Origin: Macrostomum hystrix
Taxonomy: Eukaryota > Platyhelminthes > Macrostomidae
DNA: 64,000 nt
Assembly: GCA_950097015.1 (NCBI GenBank)
Contig: CATNEN010000030.1
Coordinates: 310,001-374,000 of the forward strand
Direction: 5' to 3'
Part shown: positions 1-13,411 of the stretch, one piece after another
Layout: each line of letters opens with the position of its first letter
Numbering within the stretch: the first letter of the stretch is position 1
Position numbers and translations under genes: made by a program
Notes under the pieces: generated by a model
Database searches by the model: none
Told to the model about the DNA's origin: nothing
The model's input: only the letters and a program-made list of their open reading frames with translations

Positions 1-311
1 TAGACCCGCAGCCAGCGAGGAGGCAATTCTGCCCATTTCGCTGACTCTTGAGCACCCACGCACACAGTTACCGTAGGCAGGCACACACTCACACAGGTGT
101 GTACATCTGCCCTGACTTTCTCATCTTCAGGCAGTGTACACTTTCACTGTGCCTTGGAGGTTGGCCCTCAAGGGCGTACACTGCACGACAAGCCCCCAAG
201 CCTTCTCTCAGCGGCTGCGCCCCAAATAAATGTGGCCTCGCCGCGGAATCGAACTTAGGAACCTTGGTGCGAGAGGCAAACGCGTTGACCGCTCTGGCAC
301 CGACCTCCTCG
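1..311 (-). mobile_element. SINE family 1 (tRNA-derived), cut by window edge
   Basis: In minus orientation this shows a tRNA-like head (A-box like TGCCAGAGCGG, B-box like GTTCGATTCC near 245-290) followed by a conserved body that recurs at about 32.4, 49.8, 54.0, 55.4, 58.5 and 61.3 kb. The far end reads GGCAGAATTGCCTCCTCGCT on the minus strand in every full copy. It lies in the intron upstream of the first visible bark exon. Confidence 0.75.
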
Positions 312-315
312 CTCC

Positions 316-411
316 CTACCTTACATTCTCAAACCTAGATTCCCTACCCTACATTCCCTACCCTACATTCCCTACCCTACATTCCCTACCCTATATTCCC
401 TACCCCACATT
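316..411. repeat. 15-bp minisatellite
   Basis: About six tandem copies of a 15-bp unit close to CCCTACATTCCCTAC. They end about 50 bases before the splice acceptor of the first visible bark exon. Confidence 0.85.
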
Positions 412-463
412 CCAACGTCTTATGGTTCGAAAGTGTCATTTGAACTCCATCTCGTGACCCAAG

Positions 464-3400
464 GTGTCCGTGGACGAAGGTCGCAAGATGACCGAGCTGT
501 CAGTGACCGAGTCGGAGTTTTACTCGAACGTACAGCGCGGCCTGACGGTGGCCAATCCCTGGACTTACGTTGTGGTCCGCGAGAGCTCCTTCCGGGCTAA
601 TCTGTTTGACGCCGGTTTAAAAATTGTCAACGGCTCCAGTGACGTGTTCGTTAATAAAACCAATTTCCATGGCAACGAACGCGCCGGACTCAACATCACC
701 ACGGCTAGCGGCCTGCGAATTGTCAACGCCAGCACCTTCCAGTATCAGCAGGGCTTCGGCCTGGACGTTTGGCATCAGTACGAGAACCAGACCAGATTCG
801 GCACGCAAGGCTATCCTAGGCAGACGGAGGTGTTTACCTCCAACTTCAGCTGGAATGTTGAGGCCGCTGTCAGGTGAGTGATTGCTCAAACTTTTGTAGC
901 ATTCTGTGATAGCTCTGGGTATAGTTCTGATAGTTCTGGGTCATTAACAAGGAATAGTTCTGGGTCCTAAACAAGGAATAGTTCTGGGTCATAAACAAGG
1001 AATAGTTCTGGGTAATAAACAAGGAATAGTTATGGGTCATTAACAAGGAAGTTATGGGTCATGAGCAAGAAATAGTTCTGGGTCATAAATAAGGAATAGT
1101 TATGGGTCCTTAACAAGGAATAGTTCTGGGTCATAAACAAGGAATAGTTCTGGGTCATAAACAAGGAATAGTCCTGGGTCCTTAACAAGGAATAGTCCTG
1201 GGTCCTTAACAAGGAATAGTTCTGGGTCATTAACAAAGAATAGTTCTGGGTCATTAACAAGGAATAGTTCTGGGTCATTAACAAGGAATAGTTCTGGGTC
1301 ATTAACAAGGAATAGTTCTGGGTCATTAACAAGGAATAGTTATGGGTCATGAGCAAGAAACAGTTCTGGGTCATAAATAAGGAATAGTTATGGGTCCTTA
1401 ACAAGGAATAGTTATGGGTCATTAACAAGGAATAGTTCTGGATCATTAACAAGGAATAGTTCTGGGTCATTAACAAGGAATAGTTCTGGATCATTAACAA
1501 GGAATAGTTCTGGGTCATTAACAAGGAATAGTTCTGGGTCATGAGCAAGAAACAGTTCTGGGTCATAAATAAGGAATAGTTATGGGTCCTTAACAAGGAA
1601 TAGTTATGGGTCCTTAACAAGGAATAGTTATGGGTCCTTAACAAGGAATAGTTATGGGTCCTTAACAAGGAATAGTTATGGGTCATTAACAAGGAATAGT
1701 TCTGGGTCATTAACAAGGAATAGTTCTGGGTCATTAACAAGGAATAGTTCTGGGTCATTAACAAGGAATAGTTCTGGGTCATAAGCAAGGAATAGTTCTG
1801 GGTCATAAGCAAGGAATAGTTCTGGGTCATGAATTGCAAATGCTCAGCACGCAATCACTCTCCCACGTGACCTCAGATTCTACAACTCGTGCGACACTCA
1901 CAACATCGTGGTGAACAACAGCGACTTCCGTCAGAACCAGCGCCAGGCCATCATGGCATTCTCCTGCCTGTACAGCCCGCGCGGCGTCACCAACTTCACC
2001 GTAGCATTCAGCCAGTTCACGGAAAATGTGCGCAATTCAATAGAAGTGGCGCCAATGCTGAACATGATTGGCCGGTTGGCTAACAACACATTTGAGCAGC
2101 ACAATCGGTCTGTTGTACTCATCGATAACGGCATCGATTTTGTTCAGCAAAGAATTTACGCCTCAATGTCAGTGAAATATGCCGTTGAGTACAATATATT
2201 TCAAAACAATAGCGGCTATTTTGTGCTCAACGCTCGCCTGCTACTCAACAGTGTTGTGCAGAGTATCAGTATTATGTATAACAAATTTCTCGACAATGTC
2301 ATCAAGAAGGCACCGGGATTTCTGAACCCAAGGAGCAGCGTACAGGCTGTGGTCATTCTTAGCTCGGATCTGAACCAACTGGCGTTCTGTCGGAACTACA
2401 TCAACAATAGCCAGTCAGATTATGACATTGGCACGCATCTGATGTCGCCAATGTTGTACATTAATGCCACGCTAAATTTCTGGGGCACGCCCACCGATCT
2501 GAAAGTTGGCACCTGGGATAGCATGGCACCGTTGGTGTTCAATCGACTGTTTGATAAGATTGCCAGGTAAGGCTCTAGGAGTCTGCTGATTCTAAATGAA
2601 ATATTATTGTCGTTTAAATATTTTTCTTTTTCTAGAAATTTTTTACTAAACTTTTCTTGTTCTTGCTATCGTTCTTGTATAAAAGACCTTAATAATTAAA
2701 CCTACCAGTAATCCGGATAAAGACATTTTTACCAATATTACCATTTTATGTAGTCAAAACTATTGCTAACAGCTAAGTAGATATACACTAATCTACTAAA
2801 TGTACTTTTGAAGTAACTAAAAACGGCCCTTTTAGGGGTCAACTAAAACTCGCCCAATTTGAACAGTCCGGACTCTGTTGCTTGTAAATTAGAAGCTTTC
2901 TAGCATTTCATCTGTTTTAGATAATTTTAACTACTGCTAACAGCCAAGTAGACCAATCAAAGCGTAATTTTATGACGTTATTGATTATCAGAAAACGGCC
3001 CTTTTAAGGGTCCATACATCGTCGAAGATTTTATGCGTTGTATTTGAACGCCTAATTTAGTCGACTGTCTGAAGCTTGTAAATTAGACATATGAATTAGC
3101 CAAAAAGAGTGCGAAAGGGTTAAAATAATAAGTGTTTCCTTTATTGGCGCTATATTTTCAGGCTTATTGCTAAGCTTAGTACACGTCAGTGTTAGTTCTT
3201 ATTCTAGATAAATAAATAATCAATATATTTCAGATACACACTGGCCCAGGTTAAATACTGGCCCGTACTGAAAGAGCGCCTGCTAAACACGGACAAGAAC
3301 ACTTTCGACACGCCGGAGTATATCTACAAATTCCGAGAGGGCACCTCAACCGAGATTGGCGGCCCGATTCTGGACGATTTCATTAGCGTAGTCCAGTTGG

Positions 3401-6400
3401 AGTCCAGAGTGTTTAGGGTGAGGCAATCTGTCATATTGGTAAAAGTAGGCAAATGAACGATCAAATTCAATTCAATTTGCATTAAAATGTTGCGCAGGTG
3501 TCTCGCGATATTTTCATCCCAATGCGCAAGAAGCTCATTATCGAGCCTGGCGCTCGCCTCGAATTCGACAACTCTGTCGGCATCTTCATCGAAGGCTCCC
3601 TGGTTGTTGGCGGCAACGCCATCCAGCCCGTCACCTTCACCATGGGCCCGGAGAAGTACATCGGGAACCTGAACATGAGCTCATCTGCCAACGGAACTGC
3701 CAACAGCACGGATCCCAACGTCACCATTCGGCTAGTCGATGGCAGCAGTTTCACCGAGGGCCGCTTAGAGATTCGCGTCAACGGCGTCTGGGGCACCGTC
3801 TGCGATCGCGACTTTGAACTAGCCGAAGCCAACATCGCCTGCAACATGCTGGGCATGACGGCTCATCCTGCCGACTGGCAGATCCTGCCCGGCGAGCACC
3901 AGCCAGGTCCTGCCTCCATGCCCATCCTGCGCTCCGGCATCCAGTGCCAGCCCTGGGATCTGGACATTCGCGCCTGCCCGGCAGACGGGCCAGCAGATCA
4001 CGACTGCGACCACAGCCGGGATGTACACATCCGCTGCAAGCGGAAGGCCTGGGCCGGACTGCGCTTCACAGCCTCCAACGATCTCAGCACCGTCAACTAT
4101 TTGAATGTGGACTCTGGCGGCATGCTGGACTATTTCCGGATGTACTATTCACCTGGCGTGCAGGTAAGCGAAAATTTTTGAAACTTTTTTGCAAGCCTGT
4201 ACCGTGTCATGTGAGGGAGGCGTTAAGTGGTTGGCGTCCTTCTCTCGCGCCAATCATCTCTTGTTTGTTGACTCTTACCTTGACTGGCCCTTCCCTTCCC
4301 AACTCCAGGTTGACTACAACAAGCACCTGTTTCAAAACATTCGCGTCTCCAACTGTATGTCGCACGGTTTCGTCATTCTGCACAATGAACTATTTCGCGA
4401 CAATCGGCTTACAGACAGCCAGCTGACTGACAATCTGGGCAACGGGGTCCTGATCCGCAGCCCACTGGTCGGCCTGACCGCCTGCAACATGTCCGGCAAT
4501 CGGGGCTCCGGATTCGAGTACAATCCCGGCTTCACGGAGCAGGAGGCCTACGATTTTCGTTCTTCATTCCCGCCGGTGCGCAAGACTATGCTCACAAACC
4601 TGGCCGCGGCCCAGCCCTTCGAAGTGATTGGCATACAGTCCAGCGACACGGACTACCTGGTCACTAATCCCAGCGTGTCATCTGTGACTGGCACGTACAG
4701 AGTGGAGCTCCGCTCAGGCCAGCCGGAGCAGCGGCTCATCATCTCCGTGGTGGACTTCAACCCGAATCCAAACTGGGAGCGGGTCACAGTCTACGATGTA
4801 CGCGCACAGTCTGTTAATGTGAACTCGCCAAAGTGGCGAATCCCTGAGGACCTGGCGCTGTTCCCAGCCGTGTCCTCCGGTTCCTCGGTCACTGTGGAGT
4901 TTAAAGTCAACGGCCCGGTGACGGATCGGCTGGCGCTCATCGTCCAGTCCATGGACATGCGCGGCATGCCCGATGCCAACGTGCCGGATTATTATCCACC
5001 TACGAAGCTGCTGCTTGGCAACTGCCAGATGGTCGGCAACGTCAAGGGTATCTCGATTACACATTATAACGACGGCACGGACGATCAGGGCTCCAAGGTG
5101 TACATTAGGCGTCGCTTCGAGACCATTGAAATGACCAACCTGAACATTTCCAACAATCGCGACTTTGGACTTCACGTGCCCAGCGTTAGTCCGTTTCAGG
5201 TGAGACATTTCTGCGGTATTCTATCGACTGCCTGGGGTGTAGTTAAGTGGGCCTGCATCGGTGTAACTCAAATTCTGTTATTTTGCATACCCGCCTTGTA
5301 GAACGACTTATTCGCGCCGAGCTATGCCGAGGTGGACGAAGGCTCCTCGCGCATCGCTCGCATCCAGTACCGCATCAACAGCTGCCAGTTCACCGGCAAT
5401 GGTCAAGCCGTGTTCTCGGAGCACAATCACGTGCAGTACGCCAACAACCTGTGGAACTACACCATCACCGACTGTCTGTTCTCCGGCAACACTCGCGACG
5501 GTTTCGACATCGATTTCCCGTTTGTTAGCAAGAAATTCGACTGGCGCTACGAAGAGGACCTCACGCACTATGTCACGTTTCGAAACAACCGCTTCACAGC
5601 CAACACCAACACCAGCATGGTGATTCGTGGCTACAATGCCGACATTAAAATCACCAACAGCGAGTTCACTAACAATCGTTGCCTAAGGCGGAGTCTAATC
5701 CGATTAGCCGGCATGGAGAAGAGAGTCGTCATCACTGCCAACACAATCACTGGCAATGTGAACTGCACCGCTCTAGTCGACTTTGACATCATCTCGCAGA
5801 CTGAATTCTCCACGTTGGTCCCGGCCAGCGTCACTAGGAACACGATTCGCGGAAACACCTGTCCGCCATCCACTGACCCAGACGGTGTGCTTGACTCGTC
5901 AACACCTACTTGCTCGGCCGTTAGCGTTCAAGGCATTCAGGACGTGCTAGTGCAACGAAACATCATCAGCAATGGCTACCAAATTGAGCTGATCGCTGGC
6001 TTGTTGTCCACCAGCATCATCAACAACTTCAACTGCACCGAGAACTACTGGGGCACCGTCGACATCGAAACGATCCGATCACGCATCTTTGACTACGACA
6101 GCTGGAACAATTTTGCTGTAGCCGTCTTTAGCCGCTTCCTGCTGACCGAGTCGCTGGACGCCGCCGTCAGCTCGGCTGTCGTGCCGCCAAGGAGCATCGA
6201 TTTCAGCCGGCCATTTGGTGGTCGCATCCAGCAGAACACGCGCTTGCCTTGGCGCCGAACGCCCTACCTAGTGAATCGCGACATCACCGTGATGCCCGGT
6301 GTGACGCTCAGCATTGATGCCGGAGTTGAGCTGCAGTTTTATCCCAATGTTGGCATCCTGGTCTTGGGCAGAATCGACGCAACGGGCTCCTTTGCTTCAC

Positions 6401-9400
6401 CCATCAGCATGCGCCCAGTTGTCAAAGCGAACGCCGCCGCGGCTGCTGGACGCAGACGGCGACGTCGAGAGACTACGACAAGCTCAACTGCCGAGTACTA
6501 TAACAAGTACACGGAGCCTCAGCTGAAAAATGGCGCCGTGAAAGTGTCCCTGGAGAAGAACGGCATTCGACTGGTGGCCGGTCGCATTGACAACGAAGGA
6601 TTCGTGCAGTTCTACAACAGCACCGCGGCCAGGTAGGCTTGCTATGATCAAAAGCCAGATCGTTACAAGTCTCACTATGGTCTTGAATTTGAACCATTTG
6701 ACTTTTTAAATAAAATGGCAAAAGTAAGGTGTGTTGGCTGAAAATTAAAAATAATTGATTACACCTGCCCCGATCGTGCCCCGATCGGGCCAGGTGTGCA
6801 GCCGACAGCACAGCCGCGGCTATTGCGCGGCGCATCTGAAGGTTGCAAACGGCTGTTCAGTCTATGGACTGGGGGGACGCCACACCCACCCTCAATTACC
6901 CCCAGCTAATGCTGGTACCCATTTAACAGCTGTGTGAACTGAAGCAATGCAATTTGAGCAATTCTAAAGGACACAAATTGTTCCAGTGGAGTAGGGATTC
7001 GAACCGCCACCGACCTTCAATTCGTGAATCCGACACTCTAGCGGCGCCAGCTTGGCTACGCTCGTACGAGTACAACCCCCACGTGAGATGAGTAACATGT
7101 GAAACTCTCTTAAACAAGATCCTTGAGCTCGAATCCGCACCTTAGGCCAAGGTAATGTCGTGCACTGCGGGATGATAAAAGATCAGGGTAGATGTTCCCA
7201 TTGTACACAAGTGTGAGTGTGTGTCTGCCTAACTTATTTGCTTATGTTGTCAGAGGTTAGCGGAAGGGGCACAATCGCCTTCTCGCTGGCTGTAATAAAA
7301 AGATAATTATTAATAATCTTTTAAATTCACCTTAATGGTGCAAAGTTTTCTGATCAAATCACCATACTCAACTTAACCCAGATGGGACATCGCGTGCGAC
7401 AATCAATTCTCCGAGGAGGTTGGTCGTGTTGTCTGTCGCGAACTCGGTGTCGAGACATTTAATGTAATTGTTCGCGAGACCTATCTGTACGATCACTATG
7501 TGTACGGCTTCGACAACCAGTTTGTGCGCAAGTACTTCTGGATGCGCACTTACAACTGCAAGGGCACCGAGCGGAGCCGGGCAGAGTGCACCGAACGGCT
7601 CAACTACGACTCTGTGATGTGCGGCCAGCGTCGTGGCTACATATTCCTTCGCTGCGGCCAGTCCAACCTTCAGCCCGGTGAGACCTACTGGGGCAGCATC
7701 CGGGTGGCCCACCCGGCAGTGGAACAGTCAAGTCCCATCTCCGGGGAGCCGTCGCAGTTTCGCTACGTCAACATTTATGGGGCCGGTGTACTTCACCGGC
7801 AAAAGGTGGCGGCCATCCAGACTACCTATCAGTACCCTCTGTTCGACACCGTCACAATTACCAACTGCGCTAGTGACGGTTACAAAATCATTGCGCCCAG
7901 GCGGTTTGTGCGCGTTGGCAATACAACTGTGCGCGACAACTTGGGCACCGGCTACTCTATGATTGTTCTCAACGGCGACTCGGCCGACCCGGCAACCACC
8001 CCGCTGGTGAGCTTCAATCCGCTAGTCGAGAGCAGCATTCCCTACAGTCTGGTTGGCCTGGTGGACATCTGCGATATGCGCAAGGACATGATTGTGGTGG
8101 ACCGGCTGTTGGTCTTCTACAAGTACTCTTACGAGACCAGAGCCTGCACTAAACTGTTCCGCTCGCAGGTCAGCGCCAAGCGGGTGGCCCTTCGGTTCCT
8201 GCAGATTCAACTCTACTACGATCCGTTCAGTAAAAACTCAATAGAATTGTTCAACGGCGATCGATTTAACACTACGGAACTGCTAGCCGAGATCACAGCC
8301 GCCAACATGACCAACCCGAACGACCGTCGGAGGACGTTTAGAACCACAGCAGCCTACGACACTCTGGGCATTCACCTTCACGCCTCAAGTGCCGCTCCGA
8401 CTAACGGCTTCATTGCCGAGGTTGTCACGCTCCCGCTTAGCCCGGACAAGACCTACCCAGACCTGAACAACTTCATGGAGCACTATGTGCGACAGTCGGT
8501 CTTCACTAACAACCAGGAGGGCGGCGTTCACTACAGCGGCGTTGGCGAGATTAATCCCGACTTTGTGGCTCACTTTAACCAGTTTGAGAGGAACGGATTA
8601 GACATTCTCAACTTGACCAGCCGGCCTGTGCTCTTTGCTCAGATGCAGAACGGTCGCTATCTGGATGTGTCAAACAACCTTGTGAGTGCATATAGTGTCT
8701 GTGCGTGCATAACTTAACTTATTTATCAAAGGAAAACAATTAACTAATTTTTAGCATGTTTGTAGATTCAGAATCTTAAAGAACATGTTCCATTTTCTCG
8801 GCTGAATATACTTTTTTTAATACAATATACATAATACTACTAAGAGTAGTACTTTGTAGTTTCTCAGAAACCATGAAATCACTATTAAAAAACTTCACCA
8901 CACGCAGGTGTTGAACAACTTCGGCGGCATGCAATTCGACATGTGGTGCACCGGCTTGTCCAAATCGGCCAAATCTAACATCACGAACAATGCCATCGTT
9001 CGGAACACCCACGGCGGCGGCCTGTGGATTAGCGGAAATCACTACAATCTGTTCAAGGTCACCGACAATTTCTTCGAATCGAATATGGCCGAGATGCGAG
9101 ATCTAGTCAGCATTCAAGGTGTGTTAATGAAACCGTTCGCTAGGAACTATTTCCATCGCAACGTGGCTGGCTACATCATGAACGCGTCCGGGCCCGAGGA
9201 TCTATCCACAATGAACGATTTCTCCTGGAACGGGTTCTACCAGAATCAGGCCCTTAACTGGACTCGCCGATCCACCGTTTTTCTTGGCAGCTCCAAGCAT
9301 CAGTTCCGCAATAACTATTTCCGCAATTTGGCTAATAACTTCGAGATCGCCACTGGCAACATGTCGATCATCTACTATGCTAACATTGACACTAACGGCA

Positions 9401-10962
9401 ACTGCCTGGCCGAACCCTGGGCCTGCAAAGAGGGCTGGGTCAAACGGCTCGATCTTTACAAGTGCGTCTGCTATCGGCTGGACAAAATCGACGCCCGCTA
9501 CAACTGGTGGGGCGAGCCGTACAGTTTCTACGCACCCGGCCGGCTGTGGGATAACGCCGATGATCCCTACATTATCAGCATTGACTACAGCAACTTTTAC
9601 ACTGATAATAGTTCTGTGCTGGAGAGTCCACAGTGTCCGCCAACGTTCAATGTCTCTAACAGAAATTGCTATTGGTGGTTCGGCGCTCCGCTTAGCTACG
9701 ATCGCGCTAAACTATTCTGTCAGAATGAAATCAGCGGCGTTATGGGCGATAGTCGCGACAGCATCCAGTTTATGACTAACCTTATGGCTAGCAGCCAGAA
9801 CAACTACGAATGGATCAATCGGTATGCTTGGACCACGCGCGGTTGGGTCTACAGCGAGCAGCCTTTCCCAGCCGCCTGTCCAGTTGTTCGCAACAACTGG
9901 CTCGAAGGCTTCCCCTGCGACACGCCGACCTCGTTTTTCTGCCAGGTCTCACCGTCTGGCACTCTGCGCACCATGGAGACGGCTGTCATGGCCTCCATTG
10001 GCTCAATCCTAGCGCTGTTCCTCCTGCTGGCCCTAGTGCTGCTGATCCTGTGGGCCTACAAGTCGCGCCAGCGTCAGAAAGCTCGCATGGTTCGACGGGA
10101 GAACTATCGCGCCACGATGAAATCGTCTCGCAGTGCTGGCGTGCTTGGTGGCACCGCTGTCACCCAGCAGGAGTACCTGAGCGGCGGCTCGCGGAGCAGT
10201 ACCGGGCTGGGATTCTATACCCTGCAGAGCGGCGTACCGATGTCAGATTACCGACCGCCAGCTGACGCGCAGTCGGTTGTGACCGGCTACACTGGCGCCG
10301 GTTTCAACAGCCGGCGCGAGTTGGACCGCGGCATCCGTCTAGCGGACTCCGTGGACACGCTGGATCGGGCCAAAGTCGAGGAGCTGCAGAGCGCCTCTTC
10401 CGCTGCTAGCTCGGACGCTTCGTCGTCTGTTTATCGACCCTCTCTGGGTGTCTCTCTCGGCGCTCCGCCAACCACACTTAGCGGCGGTCGCCGATTTATG
10501 ATCGAGAACCAGATTCCGGAGGCCGAGACTCCTCAACTGAGCGGCGCCGCTGCGGCCGCCCCACCCCGCATCCGCATGGGAACCGGCGGCGTAGGCGGCG
10601 GTCCGCCCGATCACATGCGCCGCAATAAGCAGACGCTGTCCCGCCCGGCCACCAACCCGATGCAGACCCGCCATCCACAAGCTGCACCGCCCAATGTGTC
10701 ATCACAGCAGCAGTACCAGCCTCCTTCATCCTTGAGCGGTCGTCAGCAGCGTGGTGATTTTGACTCTGAGTTTGAAGACGACGATGATCAGGAAGGCAAG
10801 ACTTCTAGCGACGAGTTGACACCGACCTCGGTGCCGCAGCAGCAGCAACAGCAGCAGCAGCAGCAGCCGCGCCCGGCCTACCTGCATCAGCCGCGTCGCA
10901 GCCTCGGTCGTACGGTTGACGACACCAAACGGTTCGCCTCGGCCGGAGAGTCAGATATTTAA
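464..10962 (+). CDS. bark: Bark beetle/Anakonda homologue, 3' part (8 exons)
   Basis: Exons 464-873, 1877-2566, 3234-3417, 3498-4163, 4309-5199, 5302-6632, 7382-8681 and 8908-10962 join in perfect phase and give 2508 visible residues; the N-terminus lies upstream of the window. The visible protein has long right-handed beta-helix stretches with repeated Asn-rich turns. SRCR domain 1 (about residues 505-610) contains WGTVCDRDF and SRCR domain 2 (about 1365-1470) spans exons 6-7 with RWDIACD. A C-type lectin-like domain sits at about 2067-2167, a single membrane span at about 2182-2207, and a cytoplasmic tail with polyQ (10837-10866) ends in ESDI. This SRCR/beta-helix/lectin/TM order is that of Drosophila Bark (about 3,000 residues), which organises tricellular and septate junctions. 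The tail ESDI fits a class I PDZ ligand. A six-arginine run (6451-6468) lies just before SRCR 2. A junctional role is inferred from the family. Confidence 0.93.
897..1832. repeat. 24-bp minisatellite in bark intron
   Basis: About 38 tandem copies of a 24-bp unit beginning GGAATAGTTCTGGGTCAT, with variants (tcct for tcat, tatggg for tctggg). It fills almost the whole intron 874-1876 and stops about 44 bases short of the acceptor. Because the unit is a multiple of three without stops, the minus strand shows a 274-codon open frame, which is an artefact. Confidence 0.97.
2567..3233. repeat. Bark intron with degenerate ~170-bp tandem duplication
   Basis: AT-rich intron. Two diverged copies (about 2745-2900 and 2917-3085) share GCTAACAGC(T/C)AAGTAGA, then AAACGGCCCTTTTA and CTTGTAAATTAGA. 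A related AAAACGGCCCTAATAAGGG piece occurs at about 34.9 kb, so this is probably an old dispersed repeat. Confidence 0.55.
6795..7075 (-). mobile_element. Dispersed repeat D2 with tRNA-like head
   Basis: On the minus strand a tRNA-like segment (B-box GGTTCGAATCC, about 6990-7060) is followed by a body containing GGTACCAGCATTAGCTGGGG. The same order occurs at about 58,955-59,160 and a body fragment at about 21,112-21,172. A tRNA-derived SINE is likely. The arms do not pair as a functional tRNA, so this is not a tRNA gene. Confidence 0.6.
7105..7300 (+). mobile_element. Degenerate SINE family 1 copy
   Basis: Plus-strand remnant with CTTGAGCTCGAATCCGCA (B-box region), a GATGATAAAAGATCAGGG segment matching GATGAGAAAGTC..GGG in better copies, and CTTCTCGCTGGCTGT at the end. 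It lies in the bark intron 6633-7381. Confidence 0.55.
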
Positions 10963-11570
10963 ATAATTTTAACACTTTTTTTCGGGTTTGTTTATACATC
11001 TTTCTCGTGGCATTGTTCGTACCAAAGAGAGCCAAAATGAAACTATTTTAAGCTAGTAAGACTTATCGAAGACTAAATTCGGGTTCGCGTATTGAGTACG
11101 GTAAAAAATACTTCTGTAGGTAAGCTCTTGGTCAGCTCTACATTCCAAATGTTGCCCGATTTCCCTATTGATTATTTAAGAAGATGATCACAAATTTTTT
11201 TATTGCTTATAGGATTTTATGATTATAATCTAATAGCATAGTTATATAAATATTATAAATGACAGATTTTTTGGACTGTGTCGTAATACGAGTAATTGCG
11301 TAGTTCAAACAGTGCTTTACTTTTGTCATGCCCCGCTAATGCTGCACTCAATTCATTTATACTGAGTGTCGGTCTAATTGCACTTACAACCGTTTTTCTA
11401 TTGTTTGCTTTTAAATGCATGATGCAAGTGTATATATTCAAGTACCATACTTTATCGTTCTTACCATTTGTTTCTAATTCTATAATGTTTCAGAATATGA
11501 GCGGAGCTTTTTATATCAGTAAGTCGCTTTTTATATACAGTCCGCCTATTCAGAAAGAATGAAGTTTCTT

Positions 11571-11848
11571 ATTGCGCCCCTTATCAGTTGGGGTCAGGGG
11601 AGTCCGCCTTCAAGAAAGTGTGAAGTTCTTTTTATGGCGCCCCTTATCAGTTGGGGTCAGGGGAGTCCGCCTTCTAGAAAGTGTGAAGTTTTTTTTATGG
11701 CGCCCCTTATCAGTTGGGGTCAGGGGAGTCCGCCTTCTAGAAAGTGTGAAGTTCTTTTTATGGCGCCCCTTATCAGTTGGGGTCAGGGGAGTCCGCCTTC
11801 TAGAAAGTGTGAAGTTCTTTTTATGGCGCCCCTTATAAGTTGGGGTCA
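11571..11848. repeat. 63-bp minisatellite
   Basis: About four and a half copies of a 63-bp unit containing CCCCTTATCAGTTGGGGTCA and AGTCCGCCTTCTAGAAAGTG. The segment CCCCTTATCAGTTGGGG holds a short inverted repeat. Open frames on both strands here come from the multiple-of-three period. Confidence 0.95.
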
Positions 11849-13227
11849 GGGCAGAAAGCACCCTAGATTTTATCAATTCATTCAGAAGTTTGTGGTGCCA
11901 AGCTTGTCTCATGCTAGTATCTGAGAGCTAGCTGCGCAAATCGTATTTGGGGCTAGCTGTACTGCGTTCTCGTAATTTTTGTATCATTCCATGCTTACTT
12001 CTTGAACACTTTCCATTCTAAATTTTACCACACGTTTTTATGCAAAAAATATGTACATGTCTACATGGGCTTCTTTTGATGTTAAAAACAATTTCGCAAT
12101 GACTTTATATGTTAAGCATATAACTTGAAGCCAATCGATTTGCCGTGACTGTAGTCGTGCTGCAACTCTTGTTTGTGGCTCTATTTGCTTTAGCTGTTTT
12201 ACTCGTATAATTATACTATTGTGCTGTGTATTTACTATTCGATCTAGGCTGTTCGGGTTGCTAAATGATCATGAAATATACTTGTTTATCGATAATTTCA
12301 TGCGATGACCTACTAAATAACTCAAATGATTGCTAATGAGGATGTTTTCTTTGCGTGCAGTTCACAGAACCACACACATGTAACACTGAGGTTGACTGCT
12401 TTGTGAAAGCATCGCAGAAATCTTTTGAGCCATTGAGCATAATTAAGCGTGGATCGTATTCTCAGTAGCTAAGACCTCAGTAAAGCTCACTGCAAATAAC
12501 AAGTGTCCACCTGTGCCTGTTTGAGATTCGTTCGTCCCAATGATCCCGGCCCCAGCCCTCTCTGGGCGGAAAGACGCTAAAAGTTAATTAAAAGAAGTAA
12601 GATAGAGAATAAAGGGATTGAAGGGCAAAGCCCCATCTGATTTCCTTTAGTAGCAACACCGCACCGGGGCGCAGGGGCCAGGAAGGGAAAATGGGGAAGA
12701 ACACGGGGAGAGAAAGGCCTCAACCCGCGGGTCAGGGCAGCCTAGAAAGACTATTTTCAATCAAGAGGTTGGGAATGGGAGAGCAGGGAAAGCAATGAGC
12801 CGTCTTGCATGCTGGTATTAAAGCGTTGCCGCCACCCCCCACACTCAGGTGTAGCGCGCGCGTCTTCGCATCTCTGCCGCGTGTATGCAGTGCGTCTACT
12901 TTATTTCATCTCCTTTGACGAATTTGATTAAATCCGTATAGACTAGAGACTCCTGCTCAACCGAATGCGTGACATCGCAGCTCTCAGGGCTCCGGTGTTC
13001 GACGTCTGCTGCATGCGCCTATTTCTACACCGTCATTTCATCTAATCTCTTTCCCTCTTTTTACCTAGTTTGTTATCCTTTGTTATTGTTGTTGTGCGTG
13101 CGTGCACTGTAGTGTTTTGTCTTAACACCTGACCCTTAAAACATATGCTCATATACTTTCTAGTATTCAGATGAATGATAATGAGACTGGTTTTTCTGGG
13201 AATGTCTGATATTAGCACAAAATCACG

Positions 13228-13362
13228 TGTGACACGTGTACATACCTCTTTTACAGCTGTGACACATGTACATATCATTCTGACAGCTTTGACACATGTA
13301 AATATCATTTTGACAGCTGTGACAAAAGTACATTACTTTTTGACAGCTTTGACACAAAATTG
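13228..13362. repeat. 30-bp minisatellite
   Basis: About four to five imperfect copies of a 30-bp unit containing GACACATGTACATATCATT and TGACAGCT. Confidence 0.8.
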
Positions 13363-13411
13363 CGAAAAATAATTTTTGCGCAAATTTAGATTTTCAAGAT
13401 TTTCTTACAAG

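Noticed and set aside
1030-1854. 274-codon minus-strand frame (LLMTQNYS repeats)
   Set aside because: It is the 24-bp array in a bark intron read backwards.
6960-7060. Genuine tRNA gene on the minus strand
   Set aside because: The B-box is present, but the T-arm and acceptor do not pair, and the segment is part of dispersed repeat D2.
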